A program made the translations under genes and the position numbers. Below, piece by piece: positions 53,001 to 63,000 of a stretch of 64,000 nucleotides of DNA. Within the stretch, counting starts at the first letter, position 1. Each line of letters opens with the position of its first letter. The stretch comes from Enterobacter ludwigii. Lineage in GTDB: Bacteria; Pseudomonadota; Gammaproteobacteria; Enterobacterales; Enterobacteriaceae. The stretch is taken from positions 1,364,001 to 1,428,000 of the forward strand of contig NZ_CP017279.1 of the NCBI RefSeq assembly GCF_001750725.1, read 5' to 3'. Under the pieces are notes generated by a model, which was not told the DNA's origin, searched no databases, and worked only from the letters and a program-made list of their open reading frames with translations.

Positions 53001-54068
53001 TTATTGCAGTTGAGCGCGCTCTTCCGGGGTTAACTCCAGCGCCTGAGTGGTGCCCGTCTCTGAGGATTTCACGGCCGCTTCCAGTACCGCCATCACCGCC
53101 AGCGCCTCGACCGGATGAACCGGATTGGTGATTTTTCCGAGTAGCGCATCACGCACGTTGATGTAGTACTGACGCTGATCGCCTTTCGGCGTGGTAACGG
53201 TCTGCGGCTCACCGTTTGCACCAAAGAACACCATGCTGTCACTGTCCTCGCCCCAGGCCTCACTGCCGGGGATCACGCCCGCCAGCAGCTGCGCTTCCTG
53301 TTGGTCGATTCGGGCTTTCACCACGCTGCCTTTATCGCCGTGAACGGTAAAACGTGCCGTTCCGCCAGCCACCAGCATGCTGCAGTGCAAAATCACTTTA
53401 TGTTGCGGATAATCTAAGACCACGTGTGCCCAGTCGTTAATTTCCGCGCCGTCACGCAGCGTGGCGATATTGCCCTGTACCGACTGTGGCAGTCCAAAGA
53501 GCTGCAGCGTCTGGTCAATCAGGTGCGGCCCCAGATCAAACCACAGACCGCTACCGGGCACGTTTTGCTCTCTCCAGCGCACGCGCACTTCCGGGCGGAA
53601 ACGGTCAATGTGCGACTCAAGGTGTTTGACCTTGCCAAGGGTTCCTTGCTCAATAACCTGCTTAATGCCGAGGAAGTCGCTGTCCCAGCGGCGGTTATGG
53701 AAGACGGAGAGCAGCCGTTGCTTCTCTTGCGCCAGGGCAATCAGGTCGCGGGCTTCCTGCATGTCGAGCGTGAACGGTTTATCCACGACCACATGTTTGC
53801 CTGAATTCAGGGCAAGCGTTGCCAGCGGCGCGTGGGTGGCGTTAGGGGAGGCAATCACCACCAGATCGACATCGGGATGCTGAATTGCCTCTTCCGGGGT
53901 TGCCACCACCTGAACATCAGGAAGATCGCGTTTAACCTTCTCTTCATCACGAGACGAAACCACCGCCAGCTTAAGGCCGTCCACGGACTGGATCAGCGGG
54001 GCATGGAAGGTCTTGCCTACAAATCCATACCCGATCAGCGCAATGTTGATTGTCTTCACTTTACTCAT
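53001..54068 (-). CDS. Gfo/Idh/MocA-family oxidoreductase
   Basis: This 355-residue NAD(P)-dependent dehydrogenase has the N-terminal Rossmann motif ALIGYGFVGKTFHAPLI, the catalytic segment GKHVVVDKPFTLDMQEA with the family Lys, and HNRRWDSDF. It resembles E. coli YdgJ and scyllo-inositol dehydrogenases of the IolW type, so a cyclitol or sugar is the likely substrate. ATG 54068 is preferred over an upstream start inside the DeoR gene. It lies 13 bp after the DeoR gene in the same operon. Confidence 0.9.
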   Translation of the reverse strand: MSKVKTINIALIGYGFVGKTFHAPLIQSVDGLKLAVVSSRDEEKVKRDLPDVQVVATPEEAIQHPDVDLVVIASPNATHAPLATLALNSGKHVVVDKPFTLDMQEARDLIALAQEKQRLLSVFHNRRWDSDFLGIKQVIEQGTLGKVKHLESHIDRFRPEVRVRWREQNVPGSGLWFDLGPHLIDQTLQLFGLPQSVQGNIATLRDGAEINDWAHVVLDYPQHKVILHCSMLVAGGTARFTVHGDKGSVVKARIDQQEAQLLAGVIPGSEAWGEDSDSMVFFGANGEPQTVTTPKGDQRQYYINVRDALLGKITNPVHPVEALAVMAVLEAAVKSSETGTTQALELTPEERAQLQ

Positions 54069-54081
54069 GACCTTCTCCACG

Positions 54082-54825
54082 TTATTTCGCGCAAACCGTA
54101 ATGTGCATTGCGCCAGGGTCCCCAAGCTCAGGCCAGGGACGATCTAAAAAGAGGTGCTGGATGTTGGATAATCCGCTGACCAGATACGGTTCACAGCGGT
54201 TTAGTTTCAGATGGTCGGCGACAATCCAGCGCTCATGACTGGCCGCGAGCATCGCCCGTTTGACCTCGGCATCGGCCTCTTTTCCGGCGCTCAGACCGAG
54301 TTCAGCATGGATAGCACAGGCTCCCAGAATGGCGATATCCGCGCGGTAGCGTGACAGCAGGGAGAGGGTGGCGCTGCCGGCAAACAGTCGCTGCTTGTGA
54401 TCCCATTTTCCGCCGAGCAGGATCAGTTCGATATCGTCACGGTCGCTGAAGTGCCACGCGATATCCAGCGAGGTGGTGATGATTGTCAGCGGTCCCTTCA
54501 GGAACGAGGCGACAGCCATTACCGTGCTCCCCGCATCCAGAAACAGCGTCGAACCTGGCGGAACAGCCTGCGCCACCTGTTTACCAAGACGTTGTTTGGT
54601 TTCCGGCAGCAGTGTATTGCGCCCCTGACGATTCATGGCCGACAGATTCAGGGCAATTGCCCCGCCGTGGTTCTTTTGCGCCAGCCCCTGTTTCTCGAGA
54701 TCGGTCAGATCCCGGCGGATGGTGTCCGCTGAGACCTGCAGTTTGTCCGCCAGTTCCGTAATGCTGGCCTGCCCGTGCTCACTAATGATATCAAGCACAT
54801 ATTTTTGTCTGGCCGTTTTGTGCAT
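54082..54825 (-). CDS. DeoR-family transcriptional regulator
   Basis: This 247-residue repressor has an N-terminal DeoR helix-turn-helix (ASITELADKLQVSADTIRRDLTDLE) and a sugar-phosphate isomerase-like effector domain (LFLDAGSTVMAVASFL). It probably senses a phosphorylated sugar or cyclitol. It lies directly before the Gfo/Idh/MocA gene and presumably controls both. ATG 54825 is used; TTG at 54840 would add five residues. Confidence 0.88.
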   Translation of the reverse strand: MHKTARQKYVLDIISEHGQASITELADKLQVSADTIRRDLTDLEKQGLAQKNHGGAIALNLSAMNRQGRNTLLPETKQRLGKQVAQAVPPGSTLFLDAGSTVMAVASFLKGPLTIITTSLDIAWHFSDRDDIELILLGGKWDHKQRLFAGSATLSLLSRYRADIAILGACAIHAELGLSAGKEADAEVKRAMLAASHERWIVADHLKLNRCEPYLVSGLSNIQHLFLDRPWPELGDPGAMHITVCAK

Positions 54826-54840
54826 GGATGAATCCCGCAA

Positions 54841-55561
54841 AATATCGCAATAAGTTGCATATTACAGCATTTTGCCGCAGAGGGAAGGGTGTTGATCGAC
54901 AGTGAGTATCAATGTCCGGTATTGTTCACATTGGTTATTATTAAAATGTTATTAATACAGTGTGAGTGATTCATTCCAAATGTTAACAGTAATGTTATTG
55001 TTGTGTTTTATTAAACACACTGGCGGATATAACCATTGTGATACCAATATGCAACCATTAATGCTTTAATGAAATTAATAAATAGAAATAAATTCTGTGT
55101 TTATTTATATGCATAGATATTAATGTTGTATATGGCATTATGGTTACTTAAACTGACATTTCTTTGAAAATCTTTGTGTCTGACGCATGCTGAAATTAAC
55201 GCAAAAATGTGCATCCGGCGATTCTAAAATTTTACTTAAATAACAAAGACTTTATTTGTTTCATTTGAAAGCCCCTTTTTAAGGTTTTGTCCAGAAACCC
55301 CATCTTTTTTCTTATCTGTAACACCACATTAACATTGTGGGTGTAGTTGCCTATAGCGCATTTTGTTATGCTGCAAACCAGTTAAAGAAATAAGTAAATT
55401 CTTATTGTCATAAGAATATGGTCGGCTCTCATCTCCAATGGAAATGGGGTTGGGGAGCGTTTGTCCAATATTTATTCGGACCCAGGTAAGATATTTGTCG
55501 AATTATTTATACCCCTTTAGGGGTAAATATTTAAGCGTCATTCAGAGTCAGGGAGATAAAA
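54841..55561. promoter_or_regulatory. 720-bp AT-rich leader of the adhesin secretion operon
   Basis: No gene is supported here. The region is far richer in A and T than its surroundings, as is typical for H-NS-bound surface-adhesin promoters. Several hairpins lie toward the gene: arms ATTCTTAT/ATAAGAAT (55398-55417), TCTCCAAT/GTTGGGGA (55432-55456, with G-U pairs) and TACCCC/GGGGTA (55510-55525). The imperfect dyad ACACCACA/TGTGGGTGT is at 55321-55344. A GGGAG ribosome binding site ends the region. Confidence 0.55.
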
Positions 55562-56899
55562 ATGACTATCATGCGAAATAATATGTTGCTGAGATTTCCA
55601 GTCGCCCTGGCATTAATTTCGTTGGCCTTTAATACGGCCTCTGCGAATAGCCGCCAGGTGGGGATTGCTCCGATTGCCGCGACAACATTAAAAGAGAGTA
55701 TTCTTTTTGCCATCGATCGCGATCCGTCGATTAGCCAGCAGGCCGCGCAACTGGGAATAGGTCAGGCACAAATAGATGAAGCACGCAGCGGCTGGATGCC
55801 ACAAATATCGTTAAACGGTAGCACCGGCCATAGCCAGACCACCGATTCCAGCGGCTCGCTGCGCAATTCTGCGGCCTGGGGATTGAGTCTGACGCAGCTG
55901 GTATACGATTTTGGCAAGACCAACAACAGCATCGACCAGTCCACGGCGCAGCGCGATAGCTATCGTTACCAGTTGATGAGCACTTTATCTGCGGTGGCGG
56001 AAAAAACGGCGCTCAGCTACGTAGAAGTCAAACGCTATTCCGACCTGTTGCAGGCCGCCAAAGAGAACGTTCAGGCGCTCAAAAACGTTGAGCAACTGGC
56101 CAAACTCCGCGCCGACGCAGGCGTCAGCTCAACCTCTGACGAGCTTCAGACGCGCACGCGCATTGCCGGTATGCAGGCCACGGTCGAGCAGTATAACGCG
56201 GCGTTAAACAGCGCCCGCGCACGGCTTGCGGTGTTGACTGGCATGGAGGCCGAGCGCTATTCACCTGTACCGGCGAAGCTTGCCGTTGAGCAAGACTCGC
56301 TTAATCGCATTGATTACTCGTCCATTCCCGCGGTCATGGCCGCGCAGAATATGGAGCGTTCAGCTCAGTATGGCGTGGCAACGGCAAAGTCTCAGCACTG
56401 GCCGACGTTAAGCCTGAAAGGAGGCCGCACCCGCTACGAGTCCGATAACCGTTCTTACTGGGATGACCAGATTCAGCTCAATATTGACGCACCGCTATAC
56501 CAGGGGGGTGCCGTTTCAGCCCGTGTTCGCCAGGCCGAAGGGGCAAGGGCCATGGCATCGTCTCAGGTTGACCAGGCGCGGTTCGATGTCCTGCAAAAAG
56601 CCTCTGTCGCGCAGGCTGACTGGACCGGCGCGCAGGGGAGAATGCAGGCGGGGAAGCTGCAGCTGGAAAGCGCGTTACGCGCCCGGGATGTTTACAGAAA
56701 TGAATATACCCTGAGCAAGCGGAGCATTAACGATTTGCTCAGCGTTGAACAGGATGTCTGGCAAGCCACCTCAGCCAAAATAATGGCTGAATATGATGGC
56801 TGGAGTTCGGCGATTAATTACGCATCTGCCGTTGATAATTTGATGCCGCTGATCGGAATAGAGAAAAACGCTGCCGCAAAATTACCTGATTTGAGTTAA
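55562..56899 (+). CDS. TolC-family outer-membrane protein for adhesin secretion
   Basis: This 445-residue protein is the outer-membrane channel of a type I secretion system. It has a signal peptide (LLRFPVALALISLAFNTASAN) and duplicated OEP helices (ESILFAIDRDPSISQQAAQLGIG; SLTQLVYDFGKTNNSIDQST; LNIDAPLYQGGAVSARVRQAEG). GTCAGGGAG precedes ATG 55562. The gene stands just before the giant adhesin in the same direction, like LapE/BapB-type proteins, and the ABC and HlyD parts are expected beyond the window. Confidence 0.92.
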   Translation: MTIMRNNMLLRFPVALALISLAFNTASANSRQVGIAPIAATTLKESILFAIDRDPSISQQAAQLGIGQAQIDEARSGWMPQISLNGSTGHSQTTDSSGSLRNSAAWGLSLTQLVYDFGKTNNSIDQSTAQRDSYRYQLMSTLSAVAEKTALSYVEVKRYSDLLQAAKENVQALKNVEQLAKLRADAGVSSTSDELQTRTRIAGMQATVEQYNAALNSARARLAVLTGMEAERYSPVPAKLAVEQDSLNRIDYSSIPAVMAAQNMERSAQYGVATAKSQHWPTLSLKGGRTRYESDNRSYWDDQIQLNIDAPLYQGGAVSARVRQAEGARAMASSQVDQARFDVLQKASVAQADWTGAQGRMQAGKLQLESALRARDVYRNEYTLSKRSINDLLSVEQDVWQATSAKIMAEYDGWSSAINYASAVDNLMPLIGIEKNAAAKLPDLS

Positions 56900-57019
56900 A
56901 AAACACGCGTCTTTTTGTGCGAAATAAGTAAGAAAATAATGGGTGCTTTTTCCCAGGGATAGCTACATCCATTTGGTGGACATATCCACAGGAATCCGGA
57001 CACCTGCAAGGAGAGGAAA

Positions 57020-60000
57020 ATGAGTAACGTAAAAATTGTTGATGTCATCATTCGCAAAACGGCCGAGAAAACGAAATTAACCGGTGAGGGTAATTTGTCG
57101 GTTTCTATTTCTTCGCCAAGTGTGATTGAAATTCAGGGTTCTGCTCAGGATGTTGTGCGTTATGTTCGCCAGGGTAAAGACCTGCTTATTTATATGAAAG
57201 ACGGCAGCGTTATTCGCTGCAATAACTATTTTGTTGAAGATCCACAGACCCATAATCAATCAGAACTGGTCTTCAACGATCAGCAGGAACTGACGCATAT
57301 TTCTTTTGCCGATGCCGGGGAAGCGTCTGGCGTTGCTGTTACCGAGTTAACCGCGCAGGCTACGCCGGTTGCCAGCATTGAGCCTTTTCTCGAGCAGGGA
57401 AGCGTTCTCAATGACGCGCCATGGGGATGGATTGCAGGCGCTGCGTTGGGCGGCGGTGCCATTGGCGCACTGCTGGCGCACGGGGGTGACGGCGAAACCA
57501 AAACCAAAGTCATCGACAACACCAAAGATGTTGAAAGCGCGACGCCGACCTTTTTGCTGACGGACAACGCGGGTGATAAGCAGGGTGTGCTGAGTGGAAA
57601 AGCGATCACGGACGACAACACCCCAACCTTTAGCGGTACCGGGCAGCCGGGCGCGACCATTCAGGTTAAAGACAGCAGCGGAAGCACCATTGCCAGCACC
57701 ATGGTCGGGAAAGAGGGTACCTGGACCGTAAAACTCCCGACTCAGGCTGACGGTGAACATACCTGGTCTGTCGTGCAAATCGACGGGAGCAAAACGACGC
57801 AGGCGGGCAGCATTACCGTCACAATCTCTACCGCTGACGCCAGCATCACGCTGGGGACAACGGCCGGTGACAACGTGATCAATGCCAGCGAACACTCCGC
57901 TGGCTTTACGCTGTCCGGCACCAGCAAAAATCTGGCGCAGGGAATCGGGCTTACCGTCACGCTGAACGGCAAAACCTACACGGCGGAAGTGGGGGCCGGC
58001 GGCGCATGGAGCGTGAACGTGCCTGCCGCGGATGCGCAGGCGCTGGGTGACGGCACCTGGACGGTGAACGTCAGCGGTAAAGACGCCGCGGGCAATACCG
58101 TGAGCGGCAGCCAGACGATAGGTGTGGATACCAACGCGCCAGCGCTTTCTGTTGATACGATTGCGCAGGACAACGTCATCAACGCGGCTGAGCACAACCA
58201 GGCGCTGACGCTCACCGGTAAAACCGATGCGGAAGCCGGCCAGATTGTGACGGTAACGCTCAACGGGAAAAATCATACCGCCACGGTAGGGAGCGACGGC
58301 ACGTGGTCCGTTACGCTTCCCGCCAGCGAGGTGCAATCGCTGGCGAATGGCGACCATACGCTAACGGTGAACGTCAGCGATAAAGCGGGGAACGGATCTT
58401 CCACGACCGCCGATTTCACCGTGGATACCGCCGCCCCGGTCGTGACGATTAACACCGTTGCTGACGACAATATCCTCAATACCAGCGAGCAGGGCCAGGC
58501 GCAGATTATTTCCGGTACGGCGAGCGGCGCCGCAGCAGGGGATGTCGTGAGCGTAACCGTTGGCGGTCAGACCTTCACCGGTGTGGTGCAGGCGGACGGC
58601 AGCTGGAGCGTGGGGGTGCCTGCGTCCGTGGTGGGCTTGCTGGGAGAAGGCAACCACAACATTACGGTTTCCGTTACCGATGCCGCGGGCAATACCGGCA
58701 GCGCCACACACGGCATTACGCTGAGCGGTAACCCACCGGAATTTACCGTTCATGCCATCAGCCAGGATAACGTTCTCAATGCTCAGGAGGCTATGCAGCC
58801 GCTGAGCCTGACCGGCACCAGCACGCTGCCAGACGGCAGCGCCATCACCGTGACGCTGAACAACGTCAATTATCAAACCGTTGTCGAGAACGGGAGCTGG
58901 TCAGTTCAGGTACCGGTTTCCGACGTCCTGCAACTGGCGAACACGCTGTACACCGTCAGCGTCAGCGGTACCGACAGCGTGGGCAACAGCGGCTCAGCGG
59001 AGGCCACACTGCTGGTTGATACCGTGTTGCCACAGGTGGTCATCAATACCTTTGCCGGCGACAACCGGGTAAATAACGCCGAAGTGGCCGCCGATCAAAC
59101 GATCAGCGGTCGTGTCACGGGTGCAGCGGCAGGGGATACGGTGTCTGTTTCCGTTGGCGGCAAGCATTACAGCGCCACCGTGGGTAGCGATCTGACCTGG
59201 AACCTCACTATCCCGTCTGCGGATCTCAAGGCATTCGGCGACGGCGACCTGACCATTACCGCGTCAGTCACCAACAGCCACGGCAATACGGGCAGCGGCG
59301 AGCGCGATATCAATATCAACGCGGCGCTGCCGGGTCTGCGCGTTAACACCCTTTCCGGTGATGACGTGATCAATGCCATTGAGCAGCATCAGGATCTTAC
59401 CGTGACCGGCTCCAGCAGCCATCTGGCCGCAGGCACGCAGATCACCGTCACCATCAATAACGTCGACTATGTCACCGTGGTCAACGCCACCGGTGGCTGG
59501 CAGATTGGTGTCCCGGCGAGCGACCTCCAGTCCTGGACGCCGGGCCATATCGCGGTGCACGTCAGTGCAGAAGATGCGTGGGGCAATGCCGTTGCCGCTG
59601 AACATCCGATCGAACTCGACCTGAACGCCGTGGCGGTTACTGTTGATGTCATCTCCGGTGATGACCGGCTGAACGCGGCGGAAAAAGGCAGCGATCTCAC
59701 GCTCTCTGGCCAGACGCAGGGCGTGGAAGCCGGGCAGACTGTGGTGGTGAAATTCGCCGATCGGACCTATACCGCGCAGGTGCAGCAGGACGGCTCCTGG
59801 AGCCTGACCGTACCGGCCAGCGCCATGGAAATGTTGATTGACGGCCGCGCGCAGGTGAGCGTCAGCGTGACGAACGTTAACGGCAACAGCGCCGATGCGT
59901 CGCGCGTGGTGACGGTCGATACGCTGCCTCCGGACATCACGATCAATAATCTGACCGATGACAACATTATCAGTGCCGCCGAAGCGCAGCAGGATATCGT

Positions 60001-63000
60001 GTTAAGCGGAAGCAGCACGGCGGAAGCGGGCCAGACGGTTACCGTCGCGCTGAACGGTAAAACCTACCAGACCACCGTTCAACATGACGGTAGCTGGCAA
60101 CTGACAGTACCTGCCGCGGACGTCGGCGCACTGGCCGATGGCACCGTCACGGTAACGGCAACCGTGAGCGATGTGGCAGGTAACAGCAGCAGCACGGATC
60201 GCGTCGGGCTGGTGGATGCCACCGTACCGCAGGTGACCATTAACGATTTTGTCACCGATACCAATACCATAAACCAGCTTGCCCATACCCAGGCGCAGGT
60301 CCTCAGCGGCTCCGTGACCGGAGCGGCAGCGGGTGATTGGGTCACGGTGACCATCAATAACGTGGATTACACCACCGTGGTGGATGCGGCGGGCAACTGG
60401 AGCCTCGGCCTGCCTGCGTCTGTGGTACAGGGCCTGGCGGACGGAACCTGGACGATTACGGTCTCTGTGACCGACCAATCTGGCAACACCGGCAGCAGCA
60501 CGCTGGAGGTGGTGGTTAATACCGTGACGCCGGAGATAGGTATTCACACTCTGGCGGCGGACGACGTGATTAACGCCACGGAAAAAGGCGAAAACCTGCT
60601 GCTTTCCGGGACCAGCAACCAGCCAGAAGGCACCCCGATCACCGTGGCCCTGAATGGCATTCACTACACCGCCATTACGGATGCCAGCGGTAACTGGAGT
60701 GTTACCGTACCGGCCTCCGCAGTAAGCGCGCTGGGCGAGGCGCACTATACGGTGACGGCGAGCGTCACGGACAGTGTGGGTAACAGCGCGTCGGCCACGC
60801 ACGATGTGCTGGTAGACAGCTCGCTGCCGGTGGTCACGCTCAACACGCTGGCGGGCGATAACATCATCAACGCGGCGGAACTGGCGGCAGGCCAGACCCT
60901 GACGGGGAAAGTCGCCAACGCGGCGGCAGGCGACATTGTCACCCTTACCCTGGGCGGCCAGACGTATACCGTTGCGGTGCAGGACGATCTTACCTGGAGC
61001 CTGCCGTTAACCCAGAGCCAGTTAACCGCGCTCGGTAACGGTGAGCTGACGGTTACGGCCAGCGTGACGAATGCGCACGGAAACACCGGTTCTGCCGCGC
61101 TGGACTTCACCATCGACGCCCAGTTGCCTGGTCTGCGTATTGATACCGTGGCGGGCGACGATGTTATCAATATCATCGAGCACGGTCAGAATCTGATTGT
61201 TTCCGGTACCAGCACCGATCTGGCCGCGGGCAGCACCGTTACCGTGACCATTAACAACATTGAGTACGTCGCCACGGTCCTGGCCGACGGAACCTGGAAA
61301 GCGGCTGTGCCTGCGGCGGATGTCAGCCAGTGGGCGGACGGTCCTCTCGACATTACAGCCCGCGCACAGGATGCTTCCGCCAACCCGGTGAATATCGGGA
61401 CCGTGGTGGATGTCGATCTCGCCCCGGTCGCGATAAGCGTTAACAGCGTGACCCCTGATAACGTGCTGAATGCGGCGGAGAAGGGACACGATCTGGCGCT
61501 CTCCGGCACCACGTCTGGGGTCGAAGCCGGTCAGACGGTGACGGTCACCTTTGGCGGCAAAAGCTACACCACCACCGTGGATGCGAATGGCAACTGGGCT
61601 TACACCGTTCCGGCTGCGGATGTAAGCGGCCTGAAAGAGGGCGATGCCCGCGTTCAGGTGAGCGTGAGCAACGTGAATGGCAACCCGGCCTCTTCGTCAC
61701 ACGAATTCAGCGTCGATACCACTGCGCCGGCGGTCACCATCGATACGGTCAGTCACGACAACATGCTCAATGCGGCAGAGGCGGCACAGGATCTCACCCT
61801 GAGCGGCACCTCGACTGCCGAAGCGGGGCAGACGGTCACGGTGACCTTTAATGGCAATCAATACACCGCACAGGTACAGGCTGACGGCAGCTGGACGCTT
61901 GACGTGCCGGCAGCCGATCTGGCCGGTATCACCGACGGCACTGCCGTCGTTACGGCGACCGTGTCGGATAAAGCCGGTAACCCGGCCAGCACGGATGCGT
62001 CTGTGCTGGTGGACACTACCGTGCCGCAGATCACCTTCAACACCGTTGCCGGTGATGACATTCTGAATATTGCTGAACACGGTCAGGCGCTGATCGTTTC
62101 TGGCACAGTCACCGGGGCACAGGCAGGCGACGTGATCACCGTGACGCTGAACGGTAAAAATTACAGCGCAATGCTGGACGCGTCCGGCAACTGGAGTATG
62201 GGTATTCCGGCGGCTGACGCGGGCGCGCTGGGCAATGGCGACCATACGATGTCTGCGACCCTCACCGACAAAGCGGGCAACAGCACCACGCAGACGCATG
62301 AGATTGCGGTTTCCCTGACCGCACCGGTTATCGCTATCAATACCGTTGCGGGCGATGATGTGATCAATGCCATCGAGAAAGGCGAAGATCTGCAACTCTC
62401 CGGCACCAGCAACCAGCCGGACGGCACCACGATCGTCGTGACCCTGAATGGCATTAACTACACGGCCACGACTGACGCCAGCGGCAGCTGGAGCGTGACG
62501 GTACCGGCAGCAAACGTCTCGGCGCTGGGCGAAGCGAACTACACCGTTACCGCGAGCGTGACCGATACCGCAGGCAACAGCGCGAGCACCAGCCATCAGG
62601 CACTTGTCGACAGTGCGCTACCGGTGGTGACCATTAACGCTGTCGCCATTGATGATGTCATCAATGCGGCGGAAGTGACTACGGGACAGACCCTGAGCGG
62701 GAACGTCAGCGGTGCCGCAAGCGGTGACACTGTCACGATTTCAATGGGAGGCATCACCTGGACCGCCACCGTTCAGGATGATCTGAGCTGGTCGGTCAAT
62801 GTGCCGCCTGAAGTCTTAAAGGCCATTGGCAACGGCGATTTGACCGTGACGGCAAGCGTCACTAACGGTCACGGCAATACCGGCTCCGGCAGCCGCGACA
62901 TCACCATTGATGCCAACCTGCCGGGTCTGCGGGTCGATACCGTGGCGGGCGACGATGTGATTAACAGCATCGAGCATGGTCAAAACCTGATTATTAGCGG

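Noticed and set aside
55390..55530. c-di-GMP (GEMM) riboswitch in the adhesin leader
   Set aside because: The conserved GEMM core sequences were not present; only simple hairpins are seen.
57347..62596. Long open frames on the minus strand across the adhesin (336, 266 and 299 codons)
   Set aside because: They are antisense shadows of the GC-rich, strongly biased repeat coding sequence; their products are Arg/His/Gly-rich and repeat with the same period as the adhesin, and none has an operon context.
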